A stretch of 64,000 nt of DNA from Janthinobacterium aquaticum (GCF_009208565.1 NZ_WFLK01000015.1:124001-188000); one strand, 5' to 3'; positions 19,122 through 28,892 are shown, numbered from the stretch's first letter. Numbers and translations are program-made. Notes: generated by a model not told the origin, from the sequence alone.

Positions 19122-20837
19122 ATGCTTGCACTGGCTCTTGCCCAGCTTGATTTCACCGTCGGCGATATCGACGGCAATGCCCGCGCCATGCAGGCGCAAA
19201 TGCAGCGCGCCAGCGAACAGGGCGCGCAACTGCTGGTCTTTTCCGAACTGTCGCTATGTGCCTATTATCCTGGCGACCTGTTTGAAGACAGCGAATTTTT
19301 GCAGCAGCTCGAACGCGGCCTGGAAGACATGCTGCAGGCGTCCACCCGCTGGCCGCAGCTGGTGACCGTACTGGGCACGGCGCGCCGCAATCGCGGCCCG
19401 GGCAAGCCACTCCACAACAGCCTGCTGGCAATTTGCAATGGCCAGATCGTGGCCGAATACTACAAGCAGCTGCTGCCCACCTACGGCATCTTTGACGAAG
19501 GCCGGCATTTTGAACCGGGCCCGGCTGGCGCCTGCACGCTGCAGGTGGGCGAGCACAAGGTCGGCTTCATGATTTGCGAAGACGGCTGGAATGACGATGG
19601 CCGCGATTACGCCATCAACCCGTTCGATGCGCTCGGTGCGGCGCGGCCCGACCTGATCGTCAGCATCAACGCCAGCCCGTCAGATATCGGCAAGCGCGCG
19701 CGGCGCCATGCCGTGTTTGGCGCCGCCTGCGCGCGCCAGCAGCTGCCGCTGCTGTTCGTCAACCAGATCGGCGGTCATGACCAGCTGGTGTTCGACGGCG
19801 CCTCGTTTGCCATGTCGTCCAGCGGCCAGCTGCAGTTCGAGGCGGAGCGCTTTACCGAAGACGTGCAACTGCTGCATTTCAACCAAGGCCAGTTCGTGCA
19901 GATCGATGGCGCGCCGTTTCCCGTGCCCGAGCCACAGGGTATCGCGGCCGTCGAATTTGCGCGCCGCCAGATCGTGCTGGGCCTGCGCGACTATGCGCGC
20001 CGCTGCGGCTTTGCCAAGGTCGTGGTGGGCTGCTCGGGCGGCATCGATTCGGCGCTGACCCTGGCGCTGGCGGTCGAAGCGCTGGGAGCGGCCAATGTGG
20101 TGGCCATCACCATGCCGTCGGTGTTTTCCAGTGCTGGCTCGGTGACCGACTCGATGGCCTTGTGCAACAACTTGGGCATCGTGCTCCATACCCATCCGAT
20201 TCGCGACATCGTGGCGCAGTATGAAACCGGCTATGCGCACGCATTTGACGGCGTGCTGCAAGGCCTGCCGCTGGAAAACCTGCAGGCGCGCGTGCGCGGC
20301 ACCATTCTGATGGAGTATTCGAACGCCTTTGGCGCCCTGCTGCTCACGACCGGCAACAAGAGTGAAATCTCGGTCGGTTACTGCACGCTGTATGGCGACA
20401 CCAATGGCGGCCTGGGCCTGATCGGCGACCTGTACAAGACTGAGGTATTTGCGCTGTCGCGCCATCTGAACGACAGTGCCGGGCGCGAGATCATTCCGGT
20501 GGCCGTGCTGGAAAAGCCGCCGTCGGCCGAACTGGCGCCAGGCCAGCGCGATACCGACAGCCTGCCGCCCTACCCCGTGCTCGATGAAATCCTCAAATGG
20601 CATATCGAAGGCGTGCGCCTGCCGGCCGAGGAAAGCGCGCAGGCGCAGGCTTTCGTGGCCAGGCTGCGCGAGACCGATGACGGTTGCCGCCTGATCACGC
20701 GTATCCTGGGCATGGTGGCGCGCAATGAATACAAGCGGCGCCAGGCCGCACCGATTATCCGCGTGCGCGCACGCGCTTTTGGCAGTGGCCGGCAATTGCC
20801 GATCGCCGCCCGTTACCCGACCGGAGCTTGTGCATGA
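19122..20837 (+). CDS. nadE: NAD+ synthase, glutamine-hydrolysing
   Basis: A 571-residue two-domain enzyme that amidates nicotinic acid adenine dinucleotide to NAD+ with ammonia from glutamine. The N-terminal nitrilase-type glutaminase has its Glu (FSELSLCAYYP), Lys (YYKQLLPTYG) and Cys (MICEDGWND). The C-terminal synthase carries the PP-loop GCSGGIDSALTLALA and the ITMPSVFSS segment. The start is ambiguous: ATGs lie at 19098, 19110 and 19122. The last (MLALALAQLDFTVGD) aligns with the family, and no clear ribosome site decides it. The stop overlaps the next gene as ATGA, coupling it with NMN/NaMN adenylyltransferase. Confidence 0.95.
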   Translation: MLALALAQLDFTVGDIDGNARAMQAQMQRASEQGAQLLVFSELSLCAYYPGDLFEDSEFLQQLERGLEDMLQASTRWPQLVTVLGTARRNRGPGKPLHNSLLAICNGQIVAEYYKQLLPTYGIFDEGRHFEPGPAGACTLQVGEHKVGFMICEDGWNDDGRDYAINPFDALGAARPDLIVSINASPSDIGKRARRHAVFGAACARQQLPLLFVNQIGGHDQLVFDGASFAMSSSGQLQFEAERFTEDVQLLHFNQGQFVQIDGAPFPVPEPQGIAAVEFARRQIVLGLRDYARRCGFAKVVVGCSGGIDSALTLALAVEALGAANVVAITMPSVFSSAGSVTDSMALCNNLGIVLHTHPIRDIVAQYETGYAHAFDGVLQGLPLENLQARVRGTILMEYSNAFGALLLTTGNKSEISVGYCTLYGDTNGGLGLIGDLYKTEVFALSRHLNDSAGREIIPVAVLEKPPSAELAPGQRDTDSLPPYPVLDEILKWHIEGVRLPAEESAQAQAFVARLRETDDGCRLITRILGMVARNEYKRRQAAPIIRVRARAFGSGRQLPIAARYPTGACA

Positions 20838-21889
20838 AAGCAGCGTTTCAACATGATGTGGCGATCCTGATCGGACGCTTCCAGCCGTTTCACAATGGCC
20901 ATGCCGGCCTGCTGCAGGCGGCGCTGGCCGCCGGCGCGCAGGTGGTGGTAGTGCTCGGCTCGGCGTTCCATGCGCGCAGTCCGAAAAACCCGTTCACGTG
21001 GCAGGAGCGCGCCGCCATGATCGCGGCCACGCTGCCCGAAGCGCAGCGCGAGCGCGTGCATTACGTGCCGGTGCGCGATTACTATGACGATGGCCTGTGG
21101 GCCGACGCCGTACGTGCCGCCGTGGCTGGCGCCGTGCCGCGCGCGCAGCGCCATGCGCTGGTGGCCTGCTTCAAGGACGCCACCAGCTACTATCTGCATC
21201 ACTTCCCGCAGTGGCAGCTGCTGAACCAGCAGATCGACGATGCCGCGCCCATCGGCGCGACCGCCATACGCAATGTGCTGTTTGAAGCCGAACAGATCGA
21301 TGTATCGCTCAGTGCGGTGGCGCAGCTGCTGCCGCTGGCGGTCAGCCAGTATCTGAAGGCCTGGACGCTGCTGCCGTGGTATGGGCCGCTGGTGCAGGAA
21401 CACCGCGCCATCGAAGCGTACAAGGCGCGCTGGCGCGCGGCGCCCTATGCACCGATTTTCTGCACCGTCGACGCGCTGGTGCAGACCGGCGGCCATGTGC
21501 TGCTGGTGCGCCGTGGCGGCTATCCGGGCAAAGGGCTATGGGCGCTGCCGGGCGGCTTTCTGGAGCCGCGCGAACGGTTGCTGCAGGGTGCCATCCGCGA
21601 ACTGGCTGAAGAAACGCAGCTGGGCGTGCTGGCACCCACACTGGCCGAGGCGCTGGTGGGCGTGGCCGTGTTCGACCATCCCGACCGCAGCCAGCGCGGA
21701 CGCACCATTACGCACGCCCATCATTTCGATCTGAAAACCAGCCAGCTGCCGGAAGTGGCAGCGGCCGATGATGCGGCGCTGGCGCAGTGGTTGCCGCTGG
21801 CCGCATTGGCGGGGATGGAAGAGCAGTTCTTCGAGGATCATTTTCATATCCTCAATCACTTCCTGAAACTGACGCAGGAACAACGCTGA
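20834..21889 (+). CDS. Bifunctional NMN adenylyltransferase / Nudix hydrolase
   Basis: A 351-residue fusion. The N-terminal nucleotidyltransferase (NadM type) has GRFQPFHNGHAGLL with the HxGH motif and IGATAIRNVLF in place of the usual ISSTxxR. The C-terminal Nudix domain (from about residue 210) has a complete Nudix box, GGFLEPRERLLQGAIRELAEE. Such fusions make NAD from NMN and cleave ADP-ribose or related nucleotides. The ATG at 20834 overlaps the nadE stop by four bases. Together the pair covers the last steps of two NAD routes: NadE from the deamido intermediate, and NadM directly from NMN. Confidence 0.9.
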   Translation: MKAAFQHDVAILIGRFQPFHNGHAGLLQAALAAGAQVVVVLGSAFHARSPKNPFTWQERAAMIAATLPEAQRERVHYVPVRDYYDDGLWADAVRAAVAGAVPRAQRHALVACFKDATSYYLHHFPQWQLLNQQIDDAAPIGATAIRNVLFEAEQIDVSLSAVAQLLPLAVSQYLKAWTLLPWYGPLVQEHRAIEAYKARWRAAPYAPIFCTVDALVQTGGHVLLVRRGGYPGKGLWALPGGFLEPRERLLQGAIRELAEETQLGVLAPTLAEALVGVAVFDHPDRSQRGRTITHAHHFDLKTSQLPEVAAADDAALAQWLPLAALAGMEEQFFEDHFHILNHFLKLTQEQR

Positions 21890-21928
21890 CGCCAGGCGGC
21901 GCCAGCGTCACAGCGTCAGTATAAAGGC

Positions 21929-22894
21929 TTACGAGGTCAGGCGATCCCAGCCGTGACGTACGGCAGCCTTGAAGTTTTCCCAGGTTGACTGTGGATACGT
22001 ATGTTCCCAGTTGCTGCGCAGGTCAGGTTCCACCTCATCCCATGGTCGGCCGCGATAGGTGTCGCTGTCGGCCATCGAGCGGCCATAGCGGTAGGCCGGA
22101 TCGTAGTCTTCATAGCGCGCGCCGGTCGACAGATAGGTACGGTCCCAGTGGCTGCGATAGTACTGGTCGTCGTCCGAAGCGAGGTTCTGCAGGCTGTCGG
22201 TACGCGGATAGCTGCGCACATTGCGGGCAATGCTGGCCGAGCGGCCGGTATCGCCTACGCCGGCAAAGCCGCCAGGGATGGCTTCTTCGGTGGCGAACTG
22301 CTGCGAGGCCGTCGACAGATCCTGCGAGCTGCCGCCGAGGTTGCCAGCGAGGTTGCCGGTAGCGCCGCCGATGCCCAGTTCACCGCCCATGCCCGTTGGC
22401 GGGGTCATTGCCTGCAGGCTGGCGCCGCTCAGGTTGCCGACACTGGCCACGCCGCTTTGATTGGTGGCGGTGGTGAAGTTACCGTCATCGCGGCTCCAGC
22501 CGCCGGCACGCCACTGTTCGCTGTGCTCTTCGATATTGAGAGGACCGAAGTCTTCCACGATATCGCTGGCGCGGTCGATTTCCGCATCGCTGGCGCCTTC
22601 GAGCGTCAGCACCACGTGGCCGCGCGAAACGGCTTCGGCGTACACATAGCGGTCATCGTGGCTGCCGAACAGGTCGGCAAAGAAATGCTTGATACTGGCG
22701 ACAAAGCCTTCATCATCGCGCGCCGCCTCGGCCGCGCTGATGGTGCCGGTCGGGGTGGCCGGCCGGCCGCTGTAGTCGCTGGCGGTATCGTTAAGACGGA
22801 TACGCTCGCTGCCAAAGCCTGCAGTGATGAGTTTTTGCCGCGCCTGTTCGGCCACGTCGCGGCGGTCGAATACTGCTGCCAAAGTCTGTGTCAT
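21929..22894 (-). CDS. General stress protein-like, YflT-type N-terminal domain
   Basis: A 321-residue soluble protein. The N-terminal part (about residues 1-115: VAAVFDRRDVAEQARQKL-like start, VLTLEGASDAEIDRA, IVEDFGPLNIEEH) resembles the YflT / general stress protein 17M domain. A low-complexity Gly/Ala/Ser middle (about 130-215) follows. The C-terminal acidic-aromatic part contains YYRSHWDRTYL and DEVEPDLRSNWEHTYP, seen in many stress proteins of soil betaproteobacteria. The function is unknown. It is divergent from a small disordered protein across a 426-bp gap. Confidence 0.75.
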   Translation of the reverse strand: MTQTLAAVFDRRDVAEQARQKLITAGFGSERIRLNDTASDYSGRPATPTGTISAAEAARDDEGFVASIKHFFADLFGSHDDRYVYAEAVSRGHVVLTLEGASDAEIDRASDIVEDFGPLNIEEHSEQWRAGGWSRDDGNFTTATNQSGVASVGNLSGASLQAMTPPTGMGGELGIGGATGNLAGNLGGSSQDLSTASQQFATEEAIPGGFAGVGDTGRSASIARNVRSYPRTDSLQNLASDDDQYYRSHWDRTYLSTGARYEDYDPAYRYGRSMADSDTYRGRPWDEVEPDLRSNWEHTYPQSTWENFKAAVRHGWDRLTS

Positions 22895-23320
22895 GATGGT
22901 CTCCGGTCAAAGGGGTGATTGAGGTAAAACATCAGTCGCTTCACACCACAGCCCGGCCGTCTGCGTGCTGCTGCAGGCCAGCGATAAGCTGTGGACATGG
23001 CAATAGTCTAGGACGAGAAACGCATGAGCGCCGTTCGTTTGCCCTGAGAAATTGTTTCTGTATTTTCGGCTTTTTCAGCTGCTTTTAACGTGAAACATCA
23101 CACAGACGCATCGAAAAAATCGCGCAAGAAATTAATAAAAATCCGCACTTTTTCCGGCGCATGCAAGTTGGGTGGATATAGCTCAGCGCGGTCCTCTTTG
23201 TCCGTCAGAGAGTCACTCAGTAAGGCATTTTCCTACATCACAAGACGGCAGCCGCCTATCTCGCTGGCGGTGACAAGCTCCTAATATCGATATTCGACAT
23301 CATCATCGACGGAGCACAGC
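22895..23320. other. Intergenic region between divergent stress-type genes
   Basis: I found no convincing coding sequence in these 426 bp. The GC content drops at about 23030-23160. A short GCCGCC/GGCGG hairpin lies at about 23252-23271. A phrase at about 23168-23190 looks like the start of a tRNA but has no acceptor partner or T-arm. Promoters for both flanking genes must be here, but I cannot name a sigma-factor site with confidence. Confidence 0.5.
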
Positions 23321-23689
23321 ATGCAAAAGCAGATCACTGATACCGAACCGCATATTCCCGAGCATCCTACCGAGCAGGGCCGCAATACGCGGATCGACAA
23401 GACCGATGCCGACAAGGCTGCCGGCGACCCGTACGCCAACCAGGGCGGTGGCAAGCTGGCCAGCGGCAATGTCAACAGCGGCCACTGGGCCAACGACGTC
23501 ATCACGCCGCAGGGGGGGCCCGATCCGGTGGAGCAGGAAAACATGCACACGCTGGGCCAGCCGGACAGCCATGCCAACGTCAAGGGCTCGGGCAACCAGC
23601 CGCAAAGCGAAGCGGGCAAGCTGGCCGATGACCGGCCCGGGCGCAATGAATCGAAAGATATCCATCGCTCGATCAACCAGCACGAGTAG
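23321..23689 (+). CDS. Small hydrophilic, probably disordered protein
   Basis: A 122-residue protein rich in Asp, Glu, Asn, Gln, Gly and Pro, with almost no hydrophobic core and no signal peptide. Segments include DKAAGDPYANQGGGKLASG and DRPGRNESKDIHRSINQHE. Its composition recalls hydrophilins and LEA-like stress proteins, but I recognise no family. CGGAG lies 6 nt before the ATG. The divergent neighbour is a stress-protein-like gene, which supports a stress context without proving it. Confidence 0.7.
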   Translation: MQKQITDTEPHIPEHPTEQGRNTRIDKTDADKAAGDPYANQGGGKLASGNVNSGHWANDVITPQGGPDPVEQENMHTLGQPDSHANVKGSGNQPQSEAGKLADDRPGRNESKDIHRSINQHE

Positions 23690-23750
23690 CAATGCCAAAA
23701 GGCGCCGGCCGCTACGGCACTGTCCTCACTACCTTTTCAGCTCAGACTTT

Positions 23751-24326
23751 TCAGCTCAAATCGTGCAGGTCTTTTTGCAGCGGCGCCGTCAGCGCAAACT
23801 GGCTGAAGGTCACGGCCAGCCCGGCCCGCTCGGGCGTGCAGCTCATGGGGCCGACCAGGTAGTTTTCCGCTTGCGGAAATGGCGCCAGGCGCAGCAGCGG
23901 CCAGTGCCGGCCGTCGACCGAATACTGGACGCGAATGACGCCTGCCGCCACCGTCACGCGCAGCCAGAAACCATCGGGCATCGGTGGCGCCGTGCTGACG
24001 GCCCAGTCGGACTGGCCGACCGTCAGCACCGTGCTCAGCAAATACTGGCCATCGGAAAACTCGACACCGCATTTGAGCCAGTTCTGCTCGTCGATGCGCA
24101 CCATCAGGCCGGCCTGGTCGTACAGCGCTGAAAACTCGGCTGCCACATGCAGCTGGGCGGTGAAGTCACCAGCGCTGTGAAAGGCGAAAAAATGGCCGTT
24201 ATCGCGGATAAAGCCATACGCCGTCTTGCGCCAGAAGTCGGTGCCGGCGTCGGTCACCATGCGCAGTTGCGTCTCACCGATGACATGGTCTTGCGGTGGA
24301 TTGAGCCAGCTGCCTTGTGCGAACAT
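23751..24326 (-). CDS. DUF1349 family protein (concanavalin-like beta sandwich)
   Basis: A 191-residue cytoplasmic protein of the DUF1349 family, which has a lectin-like jelly-roll fold. Typical are WRKTAYGFIRDNGHFFAFHS, DQAGLMVRIDEQNWLKCGVEFSDG and the final VGPMSCTPERAGLAVTFSQF. The start at 24326 (MFAQGSWLNPP) was chosen; an ORF 28 codons longer has no family support. Yeast and bacterial relatives are described as affecting enolase expression, but a molecular role is not established. Confidence 0.85.
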   Translation of the reverse strand: MFAQGSWLNPPQDHVIGETQLRMVTDAGTDFWRKTAYGFIRDNGHFFAFHSAGDFTAQLHVAAEFSALYDQAGLMVRIDEQNWLKCGVEFSDGQYLLSTVLTVGQSDWAVSTAPPMPDGFWLRVTVAAGVIRVQYSVDGRHWPLLRLAPFPQAENYLVGPMSCTPERAGLAVTFSQFALTAPLQKDLHDLS

Positions 24327-24399
24327 TGCGCGCCTTTCAACATGGGTGGCTGGCCAGTGTGCACCGAACCGGCCTGCCTGTACAGTCAGCGCGAAAACA

Positions 24400-25787
24400 C
24401 TAGATGGCATGGCCCCAGCCCAGCGCCTTGTACAGGGTGATGGCGTTTACATAGGACGCTGTTTCAGCCTGTAGTGCAGCGTGCCGTATCTCGAGCAGCG
24501 CGCGCTGGTTTTCCAGCACAGCCTGGTAGCTGCCGGCGCCGCGCTGGTAGCGCGTGCGGGCGATATCGAGCGCGGCGCTGCCATGCTGCGCCGACTGCAT
24601 CAGCACCGCCAGCCGGCGCTGGTTTTCCACCAGTTGCGTGACAGCGTTTTCCACCTCCTCGCGGGCCAGCAGGATCGCCTGTTCGTAGCCGGCCAGCGCG
24701 CCCTGCGCCAGCGCGACGCTGCCGCGCACACGCGCCCTGGCGCTGCCGAGCCGGAAGGCCGGATGGCTGATACCGGGCGCCAGCTCGAATGCGCGTGCTC
24801 CGCCATCGAACACGCTGCTGCCGCGCAGCGCAAAAAAGCCCACGAAGCCGCCCAGGCTCAGGCGTGGATACAGCTCAGCCCTGGCCGCACCCACTTCCTC
24901 CCCGGAGGCTGCCAGCAGGCGTTCGGCGCGCACCACGTCGGGCCGCTGCAGGATCAGCTGGCCGACATCGCCCAGCGGCAGACGTCCGGCCAGCGGCGCC
25001 GGTTGCGGCGCCAGGCTGGCCAGCGCCATGGTGCCAGGCGGCTGCGCGCACAGCACGTCGAGCCGGTAGCGGGCCTGCGCCAGCGCCGCCTGCAGCGGGG
25101 GCAGCGCTGCTTCGCTGCGCGCCAGGTTGGCCTGGACGTTGTGGCGTTCCTCGGGCAGGCCGCTGCCGGAGCGCAGGCGCGCGTCGACCAGCGCCAGCGT
25201 GGCGCGCCAGCTGTCGATGTCCGCCTGCGTCAGTGCCAGCGCCTGCTGCGTGCCCAGAGCCTCGAAGTAGGTGCGCGCACAACCTCGGCGGCGATCGTCA
25301 GCTGCAGCTGGTGCAGGTCCGCCTGCACCGCCACACTGCGTGCGGCTGCCGCGCGGCTCAGGTGGGCCAGGCGGCCGAACAGATCGAGCTCCCACTGCGC
25401 ATCGAAACCGATGCGGCTGCTGGTGCTGGCGCTGCGCGTGGCCGGCGTATCCTGTTGCAGTGTGCGCTGCCAGCCGGCCTGCCCGGTCACGCCAGGCAAC
25501 TGGTCGAGCTGCCGCTCGTCAAGCACCGCGCGCGCCGCCTGCAAACTGGCCTGGGCCTGGGCGATGTCGAGATTGTGCGCCAGCGCGCTGTGGATCAGCT
25601 GCGCCAGGCGCGCATCGTCGAAAAATTCCCACCACGGGGCCTGGCTAGCCGCAGCGGGGCTGGTGGCAAATGCGCTTTGCTGGGCGCTGGCCAGGGTAAT
25701 GGCCGGTACTTGCGGCGTGACGTGCGCCGGCGTGATGCTGCAGCCGGCCAGCAGCGCCGCGGCCAGGATGGACAAGGGTTTGTGCAT
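24400..25787 (-). pseudogene. Outer-membrane efflux lipoprotein (NodT/OprM type), frameshifted
   Basis: Two overlapping frames together give one full OprM-like outer-membrane factor. The first runs from ATG 25787: lipoprotein signal with lipobox LLAGC, SQAPWWEFFDDARLAQLIHSAL, then FDAQWELDLFGRLAHLSRAA. It loses similarity after LTIAAEVV. The second frame resumes with RTYFEALGTQQALALTQADI and runs to the normal end at 24400. The break lies at about 25271-25283 and is equivalent to one base missing or two added. Either the third component of this RND pump is inactive, or the assembly has an indel. It is the last gene of the adaptor-permease-OMF operon and starts 9 nt after the permease stop. 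Confidence 0.85.
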
Positions 25788-25796
25788 GGGAGTCCT

Positions 25797-28700
25797 TTAC
25801 GGAGTATCGGCCAGCGCCTGCGACAGGTCGCGTGCGCGTGGCGTGGCATGGTCGCCGGCGTGGCGGCGCGCCAGCAGGGTGTAGATGGTGGGCAGCACGA
25901 ACAGCGTGAACAAGGTGCCGACCAGCATGCCCGAGACGATTACCACGCCCAGCCCGAAGCGGCTGTTGGCGCCGGCGCCCGAGGCAAACAGCAGCGGCAC
26001 CAGGCCCACCACCATGGCGGCCGTGGTCATCAGGATGGGGCGCAGACGGATCTGTGCGGCCTTGCGGATGGCGTCAAGCCGGGCCAGTCCCTCATGCACC
26101 TGCAGTTCGTTGGCGAACTCCACCATCAGGATGCCGTGTTTGCTGATCAGGCCGATCAGGGTTACCAGGCCGATCTGCGTGTAGATATTGATGGTGGCAA
26201 AGCCGAGTGCCAGCGGAATGAGCGCGCCGCAGATCGACAGTGGTACCGTGATGAGGATGATCAGGGGATCGCTCAGGCTTTCGTACTGCGCTGCCAGCAC
26301 CAGGTAGATCACCACCACCGCTGCCAGGAAGGCCAGTAGCAGCGCGTTGCCTTCGCTGGCAAACTGGCGCGCATCCGATTGCCAGTCGATGCTGTAGCCG
26401 GGTGGCAGCGTCGCAGCCGCGCCTTCCAGGAACGCCACCGCGTCGCCCAGCGTGACGCCTGGCGCCGGCACGCCCTGGAAGGTGGCGGCGTTCTGCTGGT
26501 TGAACTGGGTCAGCATGTTCGGCTCGATCTGTTCGTGCAGCGAGACCACGGCCGACAGCGGCAGCAGGCTGGCGTCGCTGGTGCGCACATACTGCTGCGT
26601 CAGCGCCTGCGCCGTCAGCCTTTGCTCGCGCGGGCTTTGCGCGATCACGTCGTAGGCGCGGCCATCGAGGGCAAAGCGGTTCAGGTAGTTCTCGCCCACC
26701 AGGACTGCCAGCGACTCGCCGATATCCTGCATGCCGATGCCCAGGCTGTTGGCCTTCGAGCGGTCGACCTGCACCTTGACCACCGGGTTGTTGTAATCGA
26801 GGTCGCTGTCGACGACGGCAAACAGGCCGCTGTCGCGCGCGCGCTGCTTGATCTCTTCCATGCTGCGGTACACGCTGGCATGGTCGTGCGCGCTGCGCAG
26901 CACCATCTGGACCGGCAGGCCGCCGCTCGAGCCTGGCAGCGGCGCCAGCTGGAAGGCAAAGATGCTGGTGCCTTCGACATCGCCTGCCGCCTGCTGCAGC
27001 TCGGCCTGGATCACCGCGGCGTTGCGCTGGCGCTCGCCCCAGGGCGTCAGGTTGATGCCGCCGACGCTGGAGTTGTCGCTGCCGTTGATGATCCAGCGCG
27101 AAGCCGTTTCGGGCACGCGCTGGTACAGCGCATCGAGCTTGTAGGAAAACCGTTCGACATAGTCCAGGCTGGCCTGCTGCGGCGCCTTGATGGCTGTCAG
27201 CACGCTGGCCTGGTCTTCGGGCGGCGCCAGTTCGCGCTGCGGCAGCAGATACAGCCATGGCAGGCTGGCCATCACCAGCACGGCAAAGCCGGTGCCGATG
27301 GCGCGGTGGCGCAGCGACAGGTCGAGCAGGCGCGTATAGCGGGCCGCCAGTGCACCGAAGAAATGTTCGGCTGCACGCGCCATGCGCCCTTCGCCCTGCT
27401 TCGGTTGCAGCAGGAAGGAACTCATCACCGGCGAGAGCGTGAGCGCCACCACGCCCGAGACCACCACGGCGCCAGCCAGTGTCAGTGCAAACTCCTTGAA
27501 CAGCGCACCGGTCAGGCCGCCCATCATGCCGATCGGCGCATAGACGGCAGCGAGCGTCATGGTCATGGCAATGACGGGGCCGGCCACTTCGCGCGCGCCA
27601 ACCAGCGCAGCTGCGACCGGCGACTTGCCCTGCTCGATATGGCGATGCACGTTTTCCACCACCACGATGGCGTCATCGACCACCAGGCCGACCGCCAGCA
27701 CCATGGCCAGCAGGGTCAGCAGGTTGATGCTGAAGCCGAAAGCCAGCATCAGCGCCGCTGCGCCCAGCATCGACAGCGGGATGGTCACCACCGGGATCAG
27801 CACCGAACGCAGCGATCCCATGCACAGGTAAATCACCAGCACCACGATCACCAGCGCTTCAAGCAGGGTCTTTGCCACTTCGTCGATCGACGCCTCGATA
27901 AAGCGCGCCGTCTCGAACGCCAGCTCGACTCTGACACCTGGCGGCAGGGTTTTTGCGATCTCGGGCAGCAGCCGCCTGATGCCGTCGACGATTACCAGCG
28001 GATTGCCGCCGGGCGTGGGCAGCAGGCCCAGGTACACGGCCGGTACGCCGTCCATGATGCCGCTGCTTTCCTGCGCGGCGGCGCCCAGCTCCACCGTGCC
28101 GACGTCTTTCAGCCGTACCAGTTCGCCAGCGTGCTGGCCGGCTGTGCCGGCGCGGCTGATGACCATCTCGCGAAACTGCGCCACGCTGGTCAGGTCGGTA
28201 TTGACGCTGAGGTTGGAGACGACGAACTGGCCTTTGACCTTGCCTGGCGCCGCCTGGTAGTTGTTGCGCCGTACGCTGTCAGCCACGTCGGCAGCGGTCA
28301 GGCCGCGTGCAGCAAGCCTGGCCGGATCGATCCACAGGCGCATCGCCAGTTGCTGGCCGCCATATTGCTCGACCTTGGCCACGCCGTCGATGGTGGCAAA
28401 CATGGGCTGCACCACGCGCGCCAGGTAGTCGGTCATCGCTGGCGCCGAGACGCTGTCGCTGGCAAAGCCGACATAAGCGACCGCTGTCGACTCGCCGGCC
28501 GAGCGCTCGATGACCGGGTCGAAGGCGCCCTGGGGCAGCTTGTAGCGCACCTGGCTGACCTTGGCCATCACTTCCGTCAGCGCCTGCGTGGAATCGCGGT
28601 TGAGCGCCATCCTGACGGTGACCAGGCTGCGGCCCTGTACCGAGGACGAGCTCAGGTAATCGATGCCCTCCACCGAAGACACAGCCTGGGCGATCGGCTG

Positions 28701-28892
28701 CGTGACAAAGCCCTGCATCAGGTCGGCCGAGGCGCCCGGATAGGACGTGGTGACGGTAATGGTCGACGATTCAAGCTGCGGGTACTGGCGGATCGGCAGC
28801 TGCTTGATGGCCAGCAGTCCGAGCATCAGGATCAGGGTGCTGAGCACCAGCGCCAGCACCGGGCGGCGCACGAACAGGTCGGTCAGCTTCAT
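25797..28892 (-). CDS. RND multidrug efflux permease (HAE1/AcrB family)
   Basis: A 1031-residue inner-membrane proton antiporter that forms the trimeric core of a tripartite efflux pump. MKLTDLFVRRPVLALVLST is the usual start. Twelve membrane helices are in the 1+6 / 1+4 layout, with two large periplasmic loops. The charged proton-relay residues are in GLVVDDAIVVVENVHRHIE (helix 4), and FEFA-like repeats include GLISKHGILMVEFANELQ (helix 10-11 region). The sequence looks most like MexK/MdtB-type permeases rather than AcrB itself. Its start overlaps the adaptor's stop as ATGA. The substrate range is unknown, and the partner OMF gene is frameshifted. Confidence 0.94.
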   Translation of the reverse strand: MKLTDLFVRRPVLALVLSTLILMLGLLAIKQLPIRQYPQLESSTITVTTSYPGASADLMQGFVTQPIAQAVSSVEGIDYLSSSSVQGRSLVTVRMALNRDSTQALTEVMAKVSQVRYKLPQGAFDPVIERSAGESTAVAYVGFASDSVSAPAMTDYLARVVQPMFATIDGVAKVEQYGGQQLAMRLWIDPARLAARGLTAADVADSVRRNNYQAAPGKVKGQFVVSNLSVNTDLTSVAQFREMVISRAGTAGQHAGELVRLKDVGTVELGAAAQESSGIMDGVPAVYLGLLPTPGGNPLVIVDGIRRLLPEIAKTLPPGVRVELAFETARFIEASIDEVAKTLLEALVIVVLVIYLCMGSLRSVLIPVVTIPLSMLGAAALMLAFGFSINLLTLLAMVLAVGLVVDDAIVVVENVHRHIEQGKSPVAAALVGAREVAGPVIAMTMTLAAVYAPIGMMGGLTGALFKEFALTLAGAVVVSGVVALTLSPVMSSFLLQPKQGEGRMARAAEHFFGALAARYTRLLDLSLRHRAIGTGFAVLVMASLPWLYLLPQRELAPPEDQASVLTAIKAPQQASLDYVERFSYKLDALYQRVPETASRWIINGSDNSSVGGINLTPWGERQRNAAVIQAELQQAAGDVEGTSIFAFQLAPLPGSSGGLPVQMVLRSAHDHASVYRSMEEIKQRARDSGLFAVVDSDLDYNNPVVKVQVDRSKANSLGIGMQDIGESLAVLVGENYLNRFALDGRAYDVIAQSPREQRLTAQALTQQYVRTSDASLLPLSAVVSLHEQIEPNMLTQFNQQNAATFQGVPAPGVTLGDAVAFLEGAAATLPPGYSIDWQSDARQFASEGNALLLAFLAAVVVIYLVLAAQYESLSDPLIILITVPLSICGALIPLALGFATINIYTQIGLVTLIGLISKHGILMVEFANELQVHEGLARLDAIRKAAQIRLRPILMTTAAMVVGLVPLLFASGAGANSRFGLGVVIVSGMLVGTLFTLFVLPTIYTLLARRHAGDHATPRARDLSQALADTP

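Noticed and set aside
23168..23190. tRNA-like 5' phrase (GGGTGGATATAGCTCAG)
   Set aside because: No matching acceptor strand, anticodon arm or T-arm sequence follows within 80 bases.
24327..24399. N-terminal extension of the DUF1349 ORF
   Set aside because: The extra 28 codons show no family similarity, and the shorter start fits the domain.
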